From positions 1 to 64,000 of the forward strand of contig NZ_JAHXNL010000011.1 of the NCBI RefSeq assembly GCF_023148685.1: DNA of 64,000 bases. Reading direction: 5' to 3'. Position 1 is the first letter of the stretch. Each line of letters starts with the position of its first letter. The notes under the pieces are model-generated. The model was not told the origin of the DNA. It did not search any database and saw nothing but the letters and a program-made list of their open reading frames with translations. This DNA is from Georgenia sp. EYE_87 (GTDB lineage: Bacteria > Actinomycetota > Actinomycetes > Actinomycetales > Actinomycetaceae). Of this stretch, positions 1-8,251 are shown piece after piece. Position numbers and translations under genes: made by a program.

Positions 1-188
1 TCACCAAGACCGTCGGCGCCTTCGCCGTCACCCAGCCCGAGCCCGGCATCTTCGTCTGGCTCACCCCCTCCGGCCACACCTACCGCCGCGAACGCAACGG
101 CACCGTCACCCTCCTCGCCGTCCGCCCACCCCACCACGGCCGACCCGAACCCCTCCACGACGAACGCGACGACCCACCACCCTTCTGA
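1..188 (+). CDS. DUF222/HNH endonuclease family protein, C-terminal fragment
   Basis: Reading from base 3 there are 61 sense codons before the TGA at 186-188; the gene continues upstream of the window. The visible tail contains PGIFVWLTPSGHTYRRER followed by a hydrophilic, proline-rich end. This is the usual C-terminus of actinobacterial DUF222 proteins, whose HNH nuclease domain ends close to this point. The family is multicopy in Micrococcales and has been regarded as a selfish or defence-like nuclease, but its substrate is not established. The HNH residues themselves lie outside the window, so activity cannot be judged. Assignment rests on the characteristic tail motif only. Confidence 0.7.
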   Translation, partial: TKTVGAFAVTQPEPGIFVWLTPSGHTYRRERNGTVTLLAVRPPHHGRPEPLHDERDDPPPF

Positions 189-273
189 CGAACGCCGAGG
201 ATGGTCCGATCGGCATCGTCGAACGCCTGCGGCAGGAAAGCCCCCTCGAGGTGAGACACCTGCACAAGGCCCA

Positions 274-1658
274 TCAGCCGACCCGAACCCGCTCACCGAG
301 GCGCGGGACCACGACCGTCCAGTCAAGCTCGTCGCGCACCCGCTGGGCCAACGCTTCCGAGGCCTCGGGCTCACCATGCACGACGTACAACGCCTCCGGC
401 GCCGCCGGCAGAGCCCGGAGCCACTGCATCAGCTCGTCGGCGTCCGCATGGACGGAGAACTCCTCGTCCTGCACTATCTCCGCCCGCACCGGCACGTACC
501 GCCCGTGCATCTTGATCTCGTGCGCACCGTCGATCAGCGCTCGCCCCCGGGTGCCTGCCGCCTGGTATCCCGTGAGGACCACGGCGTTACGACGGTCGGG
601 GAGAAGGTGCCGCAGGTGGTGCACCACTCGTCCGCCGGTCGCCATGCCGGATGCCGGATGATGATGCAGGGCATCCGTGGGTTGTTGAGGCGCATGGACT
701 CCTCGGAGGTACGGGCCGCCTCGAGGTGCGAAAGGTGAACAAGCTCGGGTGCCACGTCATCGCGCAGCTCGGGCCGCAGCTCCGGCCTCCGGTAGACGTC
801 GAGGGCGGCGAGCGCCATCGGACTGTCGACGAACACCGGGACCTCGGGGATTCGCCGGTCGCGCATCAGGTCGGAGAGCACGAGGAGTACCAGCTCCGTG
901 CGGTCCACCGCGAACGCCGGGATCAGCACCGACCCCCCGCGTCCCACCGTCCGGCGGATGACGTCGGCGAGCGCCTCATGCGGCTCCCCCTCGGGAGCAG
1001 GATGGGTGCGGTCGCCATAGGTGGACTCCATCACGACGGTCGCCGCGGCCGGCGGGACCGCACGAGCCCGGAGCAATGGGTGCGACGGCCGCCCGAGGTC
1101 GCCCGAGAAGAGCACCTCCGCGCCGCCCAGGCGGACGGTCACGCTCGCTGAACCGAGCACGTGACCGGCCCGGGTCAGTCGCACACCCACCCCGCCGGCC
1201 AGCTCGGCGTCGTCGTCGAAGCGGAGGGTGCGGAACTGCCGGATGGCCTCCTCGGCGTCGGCCACCGTGTAGAGCGGCAGCGGCGGGTCGTGCCGCGAGT
1301 ACTCACCCTTACGGGCGTCCTCCGCGTCGCGCTCCTGGAGCTGCGCGCTGTCGCGGAGGACGATCTCGGTGAGCGCCTGGGTGCCCGCGCTCATCCAGAT
1401 CGGACCGTCGTACCCCTGGCGCACGAGCGCCGGCAGGTAACCGCTGTGGTCCAGGTGGCAGTGAGTGAGCATCACGTGGGCGAGGCCGGCGGCCTCGAGA
1501 GACGGGGGCTCCCAGTTCTGGCGGCGCCACCGGCGCTCCCTCTGGAAGAGCCCGCAGTCGACCATCGCCCGAGTGCCCTCGTGCTCGAGGAGGAACTTGC
1601 TACCGGTGACCGTCTCGGTACCGCCGAGGAAGGTGAGGGTCGTGTGCCCGCCGCTCAT
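274..1658 (-). pseudogene. beta-CASP MBL-fold RNA metallo-hydrolase, one-base frameshift
   Basis: Metallo-beta-lactamase/beta-CASP protein of the RNA-processing exonuclease type (YSH1/CPSF-73-like, about 460 residues if intact). The N-terminal part from ATG 1658 (MSGGHTTLTFLGG) carries the zinc motif THCHLDH and a further zinc-site segment (FSGDLGRP). The reading frame breaks at about 656/657: the read DNA gives CIIIRHPAW, whereas adding one A on the + strand (a T in the gene) restores CIIISASGMATGG, the conserved motif of the family. The second frame then runs through TGYQAAGTRGR and FSVHADAD to the stop at 274. All catalytic segments are present across the two frames. Either a very recent mutation or a sequencing or assembly deletion; the clean reconstruction favours the latter, or a fresh loss. 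Downstream of tRNA-Ser on the same strand. Confidence 0.85.
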
Positions 1659-1766
1659 GCCTTCACGGTCGGCCGCCGACTCCCTAGCGGCAAGAGCGGA
1701 AGGTCCCGGAGGAGCCCGGGAGGAGCCCGGCGCCCGAGCCCCGACCTGCCCTGGCGGGCACCGGAG

Positions 1767-1838
1767 ACGACGAAGTGTCCGCAGTCGACGAAGGGCCCCG
1801 CAGACGACGAAGGGCCCCGCAGACGACGAAGGGCCCCG
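1767..1838. repeat. Short tandem repeat, about 19-bp unit, ~4 copies
   Basis: The unit CGACGAAGGGCCCCGCAGA is repeated. One divergent copy begins near 1767 (CGACGAAGTGTCCGCAG), followed by two exact copies and a partial copy that runs into the hairpin at 1829-1853. It sits between the 3' end of tRNA-Ser(CGA) and the metallo-hydrolase gene. No coding role is evident. Confidence 0.6.
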
Positions 1839-1853
1839 GATCCCGGGGCCCCT
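1829..1853 (-). terminator. Hairpin downstream of tRNA-Ser(CGA)
   Basis: Read on the minus strand, AGGGGCCCC pairs with GGGGCCCTT (nine pairs including one G-T) around a GGGATCC loop, nine bases past the tRNA 3' end. No clear U-run follows, so it may act as a transcript 3' end or processing signal rather than a classical terminator. Confidence 0.5.
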
Positions 1854-1861
1854 CGGCTGGC

Positions 1862-1946
1862 GGTAGCGGTGGGATTTGAACCCACGGAGGCTGTTAACCT
1901 CACACGCTTTCGAGGCGTGCTCCTTAGGCCGCTCGGACACGCTACC
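1862..1946 (-). tRNA. tRNA-Ser (anticodon CGA)
   Basis: 85-nt class II tRNA with a long variable arm. The acceptor stem GGTAGCG/CGCTACC, T-loop GGTTCAAATCC and anticodon stem CACGC/GCGTG around loop CTCGAAA give anticodon CGA, reading UCG serine codons. CCA is not encoded. Confidence 0.95.
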
Positions 1947-2127
1947 TCGCCGGACGATGCTACCGGTCGGCGTCGTCACGGCCCAAACCGGCCGGAGTGT
2001 GACCCGTCACCCCGCTACTGGCGGCGCACCGGTCGACCCACCCACTGCTCCCCCGGCCGCCGGTCTTCCGTCGCCCGCGCACCGGGCGTACCGTCCGACC
2101 CAAGGACGTCCTGCTCAAGGAGGAGAC

Positions 2128-2703
2128 ATGACGACCATCTCGGGTTACGACTACGAGACCGCCACCGCGTCACCCGTGTCCGTCGAGGAGCTCGACCTGC
2201 TCAAGGCGAGCGTGCTGTTCGGCCCGGCGGACGAGGCCGCGCTCCGCACGGCCGGGGAGGTGCTCGCCGACCAGGTGGAGGACGTGCTCGACGTCTGGTA
2301 CGGCTTCGTCGGCGCCCATCACCACCTGCTCGCGCAGTTCTCCGGGCCCGACGGCGAGCCGATCAGCAGGTACCTCAGCGCGGTGAGGGGCCGGTTCGGG
2401 CAGTGGATCCGCGACACCTGCGAGCGGCCGTGGGACGAGCAGTGGCTCGCCTACCAGCACGAGATCGGGCTGCGGCACACCCCGTACAAGAAGAACCGCA
2501 CCGACCGCGTCGAGTCGACGACCCACGTGCCGCTGCGCTACCTCATCGCGCTCATCTATCCGATCACGGCGACGGTGCGGCCGTTCCTGGAGAACTCCGG
2601 GCGCCCTCCGGAGGAGATCGACGCGATGCACGACGCCTGGCGCAAGGCCGTCATCCTCCAGGTGGCGCTCTGGTCGCGGCCGTACGCGCCCGGCCCCTGG
2701 TGA
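2128..2703 (+). CDS. Protoglobin domain protein
   Basis: 191-residue single-domain heme protein of the protoglobin family. Evidence: the conserved block QWLAYQHEIGLRHTPYKKNR (about residues 106-124), which holds the predicted proximal heme histidine (H117, or H111), and the VPLRYLIALIYPIT helix typical of protoglobins. ATG 2128 is preceded by AAGGAGGAGA, a strong ribosome binding site. There is no attached signalling domain, unlike globin-coupled sensors, so binding or redox handling of O2, NO or CO is the likely role; no partner is visible. It is transcribed alone and convergent with the flavoenzyme at 2738-3913. Substrate is not predictable from sequence. Confidence 0.85.
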   Translation: MTTISGYDYETATASPVSVEELDLLKASVLFGPADEAALRTAGEVLADQVEDVLDVWYGFVGAHHHLLAQFSGPDGEPISRYLSAVRGRFGQWIRDTCERPWDEQWLAYQHEIGLRHTPYKKNRTDRVESTTHVPLRYLIALIYPITATVRPFLENSGRPPEEIDAMHDAWRKAVILQVALWSRPYAPGPW

Positions 2704-2737
2704 GGTAGGGAGCGGCAGGGCCGCCGCGCCCCGCCGC

Positions 2738-3913
2738 TCACCGCCCGAGCACGTGCTCCCGCAGCTCCGCCCCGCCGGCGAAGCGCGCCAGGGAGAAGGT
2801 CGCGACGTCGTCGTCCGGGGTGGCGCCCTCCGCGAGGTCGGCGAGGACGATCCCCATGAGTGCGGAGAACTTGAAGCCCTCGCCGGAGTCCCCGCACGCC
2901 ACGACGACGCCGCCCGGGAGCCGGTCGATCACGAACCGGCCGTCGGGCGACATCGTCCACGAGCACACCTGGGCGTCCAGCGCGCGGGGCGTCAGCGCCC
3001 GCAGGTCGCGTCGCACGCGCTCGACGACCAGCTCGGTCAGGGTCTGGTCGGGCGTCCGGTCCTCGTCCCCGGGCAGCAGCTCGCGCACCGGCCTGTCCAG
3101 CCCGAGCTTGTAGCCCACACCGGGCGTGGGCATCGCGTAGATCCCCGGCTCGTCCGCGCCGCCGTCTCCGCCGCCCTCGTCGCCCGCACCCGGCCGAGGA
3201 CCGTCGAACAGGCACGGCAGCGCGTCCGCCGCGCCCGGGTCCGCCGGGTCGCCCACGTGCACCACCTGCTCCAGCCGTGGGCGTAGCGGCAGCTCGACGC
3301 CGAGCGTGGCCAGCAGCGGCTGCGCGCCGGGCCCCGGCGCGAGGACCACGACGTCGCCCGCGAACGTTCTCCCGTCGGCACAGACCACCTCCGCGCCGTG
3401 CGTGGTCGTGCGCACCTCCCGCACCTCGACCCCGGTCTCGACCGCACCCCCGCCCGCCTCGAGCAGCCCGGCCTGGGCGCGCATCGACGCTGCGGCCAGG
3501 ACGGGCCCGGCGTCCTCCTGCCAGACCGCCCCGCGACCGTCCGGACGCAGTCCGGGGAAGTACCGTGCGACGTCGTCCGCGGCCACCACCTCGTGCGGGA
3601 CGTCCTCGGCCCCGAGCGCCGAGACCACTCCGGGAATGCTTGAGTCGTCGCGCCAGAGCAGGCCGCGGCGCAGGAACACCTCGGCTCCCGAGCGGCTCGC
3701 CAGCCGCTCCATCGCCTCGACGCTGCGCCGCGCGAGGCGCACGCGGACCCGGTCCGGGTGGGTCAGCCGCCAGATGCGCGTCGGACCGGAGGACGAGGCG
3801 AGCGGGTTCGCGATCCCGTACCGGTCCAGCAGCACCACGTCGTGCCCGCGGCCGGCCAGCTCAGCCGCCGCCGGCAGCCCCCACGCCCCGGCTCCCACCA
3901 CGATGCACCGCAT
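2738..3913 (-). CDS. FAD-dependent amine oxidase, monomeric sarcosine oxidase-like
   Basis: 391-residue member of the DAO superfamily. The N-terminus has the Rossmann dinucleotide motif VVGAGAWGLPAAAEL (residues 4-18) and the acidic LLDR end of the second strand. Near the C-terminus, VCSWTMSPDGRFVIDRLPGG and ACGDSGEGFKFSALMG match monomeric sarcosine oxidase and N-methyltryptophan oxidase. The Cys in VCSWTMSPD aligns with the cysteine that binds FAD covalently in that family. Expected reaction: oxidative demethylation of an N-methyl amino acid, giving formaldehyde and H2O2. No sarcosine or folate pathway genes are adjacent, so the substrate is open. Monocistronic; convergent with the protoglobin gene. 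Confidence 0.8.
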   Translation of the reverse strand: MRCIVVGAGAWGLPAAAELAGRGHDVVLLDRYGIANPLASSSGPTRIWRLTHPDRVRVRLARRSVEAMERLASRSGAEVFLRRGLLWRDDSSIPGVVSALGAEDVPHEVVAADDVARYFPGLRPDGRGAVWQEDAGPVLAAASMRAQAGLLEAGGGAVETGVEVREVRTTTHGAEVVCADGRTFAGDVVVLAPGPGAQPLLATLGVELPLRPRLEQVVHVGDPADPGAADALPCLFDGPRPGAGDEGGGDGGADEPGIYAMPTPGVGYKLGLDRPVRELLPGDEDRTPDQTLTELVVERVRRDLRALTPRALDAQVCSWTMSPDGRFVIDRLPGGVVVACGDSGEGFKFSALMGIVLADLAEGATPDDDVATFSLARFAGGAELREHVLGR

Positions 3914-3938
3914 GCGGGCGAGAGTAGTCGGTGCCGGT

Positions 3939-4388
3939 TCAGAAGCCCTGGGTCAGCTCGCGCCAGGACCGCAGCAGGGGGCGAAGATCCTCGTCGAACA
4001 GGCGGACGGCCTCGCCCTCGACGCGCTCGGCGTCGTCCTCGTCGAAGTCGTCGGCGGTGACGATCGAGTGCACCAGCTCGCGCACCTGGTTCTCGCGAGC
4101 GAGGTAGACCTGCGGCTGCTTCGCCGGGTCGCCGCCGAACCGGACGAACGCCCACCAGCCGTCGGGGAAGACGGTCGGGGGACGGCGCGCGTACGCCCAC
4201 GGCACCAGCCAGCCGGCCGAGTCGGTGACCGTCACCCGGATCCGCCGGTGCTCCCCCGCCTGGTTGAGGATCTCGATGAGGTCCTCGTCCTCGGCCATCC
4301 AGGTCACGTCCACACCGGCGAGGTAGGAGGTCACGACGTCACGTCCGCGTGCGTAAAGGTCCTCCGGCGCCTTGCGCTCCGTGTCCAT
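3939..4388 (-). CDS. Conserved hypothetical protein, 149 residues
   Basis: Small soluble protein beginning MDTERKAPEDLYARG at ATG 4388, with no signal peptide or membrane segment. It is rich in acidic and aromatic residues (DGWWAFVRFGGD, DDFDEDDAERVEGE). I do not recognise the family. It lies just upstream of the flavoenzyme on the same strand with a 25-bp gap, so the two may be co-transcribed. An in-frame upstream start would add 17 residues, but the conserved-looking part begins at the chosen ATG. It is divergent from the sirtuin gene. Confidence 0.65.
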   Translation of the reverse strand: MDTERKAPEDLYARGRDVVTSYLAGVDVTWMAEDEDLIEILNQAGEHRRIRVTVTDSAGWLVPWAYARRPPTVFPDGWWAFVRFGGDPAKQPQVYLARENQVRELVHSIVTADDFDEDDAERVEGEAVRLFDEDLRPLLRSWRELTQGF

Positions 4389-4474
4389 GACAGGACGGTA
4401 AAACGCCGCGCGGTGGCGCACCAGCGCGCGCGCCGACACGGGCCGCGCGGGTTCGCGCGCCGACGTAGCCTGGG

Positions 4475-5464
4475 GTGGTGAACGAGCCCGACGAGCACGT
4501 GCGCCTGCCGCGGCACGGCCACCACAGCGTGGCCGAGCTGTTCCCGCAGAGCCATACGGAGACGACGCCGCGCCTCGTCATCAAGCCCGCCCCCGTCGCA
4601 CCGCCCGCGGCCGTCCGGGTCCCCGACCCGGACGACGTCGGAGCCGCCCTGGCGCCGCTGGTCGACGTTCTCGCCGGGCGCCGGGTCGCGGCGCTGACCG
4701 GCGCCGGCCTGTCCACCGACTCCGGCATCCCCGACTACCGCTCCCCCGGGTCGCCGCCGCGCCACCCGATGACGCACCAGCAGTTCGTCTCGTCCCCCGC
4801 CTTCCGCCGGCACTACTGGGCCCGGAACCACCTCGGCTGGCGCCACCTCCTCGCCGCGCGCCCGAACGCCGGCCACGCCGCGCTCGCACGCCTGGAGCAC
4901 GCCGGTGTCGTCACCGGGCTGGTCACGCAGAACATCGACCTGCTCCACCTGCGTGCGGGCTCACGCCGCCTCGTCCACCTGCACGGCCGGTACGACCGCG
5001 TGGTGTGCCTGAGCTGCGCGGCGGTGGTGCCCCGGTCCGAGCACGACGCCGCGCTGGTGGCCCTGAACCCGCACTGGCGCGAGCGCTTCCAGCACGTGGC
5101 CGACCTCGAGATCGCCCCGGACGCCGACGTCATCCTCGACTCCACCGCCGACTTCCGGGTCGCGGACTGCCCCCGTTGCGGCGGCATCCTCAAGCCGGAC
5201 GTCGTGTTCTTCGGCGACAACACGCCGCGCGCACGGGTCGAGGAGGCTTACGCGATCGTGGACGACGCCGAGGCGCTCCTCGTCGCGGGCTCCTCCCTCG
5301 CCGTGATGAGCGGCCTGCGCTTCGTCCGCCGCGCGCACAAGGCCGGCAAGCCGGTCGCCGTCGTCAACCGGGGGCCGACGCGCGGGGACGAGCTGGCCAC
5401 GGTGCGCGTGCACGTGGGCACCAGCGAGGCGCTGCCCGTGCTGGCGCGCGAGCTGGGCGCCTAG
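4475..5464 (+). CDS. NAD-dependent protein deacylase, Sir2 family (sirtuin)
   Basis: 329-residue sirtuin. The NAD-binding motif GAGLSTDSGIPDYRSPG, catalytic stretch TQNIDLLHLRAG, active-site His in LHGRYD, and the two zinc pairs CLSC and CPRC followed by GGILKPDVVFFGD are all in place. It removes acyl groups from lysines using NAD+. The layout resembles class II (SIRT4-like) bacterial sirtuins rather than CobB. Two in-frame GTG codons (4475, 4478) can start it. There is no clear ribosome binding site, and a TAGCCT box lies just upstream, so a leaderless message is possible. An N-terminal extension of about 60 residues precedes the catalytic core. Confidence 0.9.
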   Translation: MVNEPDEHVRLPRHGHHSVAELFPQSHTETTPRLVIKPAPVAPPAAVRVPDPDDVGAALAPLVDVLAGRRVAALTGAGLSTDSGIPDYRSPGSPPRHPMTHQQFVSSPAFRRHYWARNHLGWRHLLAARPNAGHAALARLEHAGVVTGLVTQNIDLLHLRAGSRRLVHLHGRYDRVVCLSCAAVVPRSEHDAALVALNPHWRERFQHVADLEIAPDADVILDSTADFRVADCPRCGGILKPDVVFFGDNTPRARVEEAYAIVDDAEALLVAGSSLAVMSGLRFVRRAHKAGKPVAVVNRGPTRGDELATVRVHVGTSEALPVLARELGA

Positions 5465-5470
5465 CTCAGC

Positions 5471-6625
5471 TCAGCGGATCCGCAGCGGCAGGCGCGAGAA
5501 ACCGCTGCCCGGGTACTGCGCGCGCACCGGGCGGGCGTCCTCGGCCGGCTCGATCGCCGCCGCCCCGGCCAACAGCTCCTCCAGCACCAGGCGCAGCTCC
5601 AGACGGGCGAGCGGGGCACCGGGGCAGTAGTGGATCCCGGCGCCGTACAGCAGGTTCTGCGCCGGGTCGCGGTCGAGGCGGAACTCGTCGGGGTTCCCGA
5701 AGACCCTCTCGTCGCGGTTGGCCGACGCCCACAGCACCATGACGCGCTCCCCGGCGGGGATCTCCTGGCCGGCGATCGTCACGGCGCGCGTGGTGCGGCG
5801 CCGGTTGGCGATCAGCGGGGCGTTGATGCGCAGGATCTCGTCGCTCGCGCGCTCCAGGTCCGCCGGCTGCTCACGGAGCTGCTGCTGGACGCGCGGGTGG
5901 GTGGCGAGGAACTCGGCCATGATGCCGACGCTGGCGGCGATGGTGCCCAGCTCGCCGACCGTCCAGTTGCGCACGATCGAGACGATCTCCTCGTCGGTGA
6001 GCCGCCGACCGTCGACCGTCTCCCGCAGCAGCGCGGTGGTGGCGTCGTCGGGGGCGTCCGCCCCGGCGGCCCGGCGCTCGTCGAGCTGCTTTCGGATGTA
6101 GCCGTCGAACTCCACGGCGACGGCGGACATCGCCTCCCGGTCCATGGCGAGGGTGGCCTCGTGGTTCTTCCTCGTCCACAGCCGCAGCGGCTCGTGGAGC
6201 CGCTCGGGCCAGCCCATGAAGGCGCACTGGACGCGGTTCGCGAAGGGCTCGGCGAGCTCCGCCATGACCTCGACGTCGACGCCGCGCGGCAGCGCCTCGA
6301 CCAGCTCACGGGTGATCCGCCGGCAGGTGGGCTCGAACGCCGCCATGCGCTCCGGCGTGTAGTACCGGTCGACGATCTGCCGGTACCTCGTGTGCTCGGG
6401 CGGGTCCATCCCGTTAGGCACCGAGACGTGGTGGGACACCGCGTTGGAGTAGGTCTCGTGGTCCTCGAGGATCCCCACGACGTCCTCGTGGCGGAAGACG
6501 GTCCAGTTCCCGTACGGGCTGCGGGCCACAGGGCACCTCGCCCGCATCTTGTCGTACGCGGCGATCTGGTCGGACAGCACCTCCGGGGACCGCGGGTCCC
6601 AGTCGATGCGCTGCGTCTCGTCCAC
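5471..6625 (-). CDS. Cytochrome P450
   Basis: 384-residue soluble bacterial P450. The heme-binding loop reads LLYGAGIHYCPGAPLARLE, with Tyr at the usual Phe position. The ExxR motif is EILR in DEILRINAP. The I-helix segment NWTVGELGTIAAS lacks the usual acidic residue before the conserved Thr (G replaces D/E), a feature seen in a minority of P450s that may alter oxygen activation. GTG 6625 is preceded by GAGGAAG. No ferredoxin or ferredoxin reductase is adjacent, so electron partners must be elsewhere. Substrate unknown. It ends seven bases from the convergent sirtuin gene. Confidence 0.92.
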   Translation of the reverse strand: MDETQRIDWDPRSPEVLSDQIAAYDKMRARCPVARSPYGNWTVFRHEDVVGILEDHETYSNAVSHHVSVPNGMDPPEHTRYRQIVDRYYTPERMAAFEPTCRRITRELVEALPRGVDVEVMAELAEPFANRVQCAFMGWPERLHEPLRLWTRKNHEATLAMDREAMSAVAVEFDGYIRKQLDERRAAGADAPDDATTALLRETVDGRRLTDEEIVSIVRNWTVGELGTIAASVGIMAEFLATHPRVQQQLREQPADLERASDEILRINAPLIANRRRTTRAVTIAGQEIPAGERVMVLWASANRDERVFGNPDEFRLDRDPAQNLLYGAGIHYCPGAPLARLELRLVLEELLAGAAAIEPAEDARPVRAQYPGSGFSRLPLRIR

Positions 6626-6712
6626 GGCACTTCCTCACCCGGCGCGTTCGGCACACGTCGATCAATTTTCACGGGGCGGTCCGATATTACGCCCGGGCCC
6701 CGCCGGTCGACG

Positions 6713-6979
6713 TCAGTAGCTCGTGAAGCCGCCCAGCCCCTCGGGCTCCTCCTCGTGCACCTCGACCCGGGCGACGTCGGCGTGCCGGGGCCCCTGGCGG
6801 GCCCACTCGATCAGGGACTCGACGGCGGACTCGGCCCCCTCCGCGACGGCCTCGACCGTGCCGTCGTCCCTGTTGCGGACCCAGCCGCTGACGCCGAGGC
6901 GCTCCGCGACCATCTCGCAGGAGTACCGGTACCCCACGCCCTGCACCCGGCCGTGGACGACGATGCGACGGCGGATCAT
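6713..6979 (-). CDS. acyP: Acylphosphatase
   Basis: 88-residue acylphosphatase that hydrolyses carboxyl-phosphate bonds such as in acetyl phosphate. The signature VHGRVQGVGYRYSCE contains the phosphate-binding loop and catalytic Arg (YR), and GWVRNRDDGTVEAVAEG contains the catalytic Asn. The length is normal for the family (about 90). ATG 6979 fits the family start; an upstream in-frame ATG would add a non-conserved 12-residue tail. Probably transcribed with tadA, which lies 81 bp upstream on the same strand. Confidence 0.93.
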   Translation of the reverse strand: MIRRRIVVHGRVQGVGYRYSCEMVAERLGVSGWVRNRDDGTVEAVAEGAESAVESLIEWARQGPRHADVARVEVHEEEPEGLGGFTSY

Positions 6980-7060
6980 GGGGCCAGTCTGGCGCGGGCA
7001 CCCCGCCGCGGCCACCGTGGGGATCGCGCGGCGCAGCTCGGCGGCCGCGCCGGGCCCTCG

Positions 7061-7558
7061 TCAGCGGAGCTCGCCGAAGAACTCCCGCAGCAGCGCGGCG
7101 CTCTCCTCGCCGCGCGGCCCGGCGACCACCTCGACCCGGTGGTTCAGGCGGGAGTCACGCACGACGTCGCGCACCGATCCCGTCGCGCCCGCCTTGGGGT
7201 CCCAGGCGCCGAGGACCACCCGGTCCAGGCGCGCCAGCACGATCGCGCCCGCGCACATCGTGCACGGCTCGAGCGTGACGACCAGGGTGCACCCCTCCAG
7301 CCGCCACGTCCCCAGCGCGGCGGCCGCCTCCCGCAGGGCGAGGATCTCGGCGTGCGCGGTGGGGTCGCCGTCGGCCTCGCGGCGGTTCCGGCCCCGCCCG
7401 ACGACGGAATCGCCGGGTCCGAGGACGACGGCGCCGACCGGGACGTCGCCGTCGCCGACCGCCTCGCGGGCCAGCTCCAGGGCGAGCCGCATAGCGGCGT
7501 CGAGGGCCGCGTCCGTCGGCGGCGCGGCACCCGGGCCCGTGGCGGTCATGGGAGCCAT
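7061..7558 (-). CDS. tadA: tRNA-specific adenosine deaminase
   Basis: 165-residue zinc deaminase converting A34 to inosine in tRNA-Arg(ACG); the substrate tRNA gene is in this window at 54295-54367. The zinc and catalytic motifs are TAHAEI (His and Glu) and EPCTMCAGA (two Cys). The VPVGAVV and DPKAGATGSV segments are typical of TadA. Start could be ATG 7558 or 7549; the family core begins after both. Divergent from upp with a 50-bp gap. Confidence 0.92.
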   Translation of the reverse strand: MAPMTATGPGAAPPTDAALDAAMRLALELAREAVGDGDVPVGAVVLGPGDSVVGRGRNRREADGDPTAHAEILALREAAAALGTWRLEGCTLVVTLEPCTMCAGAIVLARLDRVVLGAWDPKAGATGSVRDVVRDSRLNHRVEVVAGPRGEESAALLREFFGELR

Positions 7559-7608
7559 GATGGCGCACGCCGTGCGGCGGTCCGGGCGGCGGGCGGTACG
7601 TTGGGCGC

Positions 7609-8247
7609 ATGCGCCTGCACGTCGCGGACCACCCGCTGATCGCCCACAAGCTGACCGTCATGCGCGACGAGAACACCGAGTCCCCGACGTTCCGGCTCCT
7701 CGTCGACGAGCTCGTCACCCTGCTGGCCTACGAGGCCACGCGCGACGTGCGGGTGACCCAGATCCAGGTGACCACCCCGGTGGCGACCACGACCGGCACC
7801 CACCTCGCCGCGCCCCGCCCGATCGTCGTCCCGATCCTGCGGGCCGGCCTGGGCATGCTCGAGGGCATGACCCGGCTGCTCCCGACCGCGGAGGTGGGCT
7901 TCCTCGGGCTGCAGCGCGACGAGAAGACCTACGAGGCGATCACCTACGCCAACCGGCTGCCGGACGACCTCTCGGGCCGCCAGTGCTTCGTGCTCGACCC
8001 GATGCTCGCCACCGGCCACACCCTCGTCGCGGCGATCGACTACCTCCTGGAGAAGGGCGCGCGGGACGTCACCGCCATCTGCCTGCTCGCCGCGCCGGAG
8101 GGCCTGCGCACGCTGGACGAGGCCATCGGCGAGCGCGGCGACGTCACCATCGTCACGGCCGCCGTCGACGAGCGGCTCAACGAGCACAAGTACATCGTCC
8201 CGGGGCTGGGCGACGCGGGCGACCGCCTCTACGGCGTCGTCGACTGA
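7609..8247 (+). CDS. upp: Uracil phosphoribosyltransferase
   Basis: 212 residues, full length. Converts uracil plus PRPP to UMP in pyrimidine salvage. The PRPP loop is [18 protein letters not shown], the N-terminal [19 protein letters not shown] is typical of Upp, and PILRAGLGM matches the family. It ends in [15 protein letters not shown], the usual uracil-binding end. Divergent from tadA; ends four bases before the convergent TRIC-type gene. Confidence 0.97.
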   Translation: MRLHVADHPLIAHKLTVMRDENTESPTFRLLVDELVTLLAYEATRDVRVTQIQVTTPVATTTGTHLAAPRPIVVPILRAGLGMLEGMTRLLPTAEVGFLGLQRDEKTYEAITYANRLPDDLSGRQCFVLDPMLATGHTLVAAIDYLLEKGARDVTAICLLAAPEGLRTLDEAIGERGDVTIVTAAVDERLNEHKYIVPGLGDAGDRLYGVVD

Positions 8248-8251
8248 CGGC

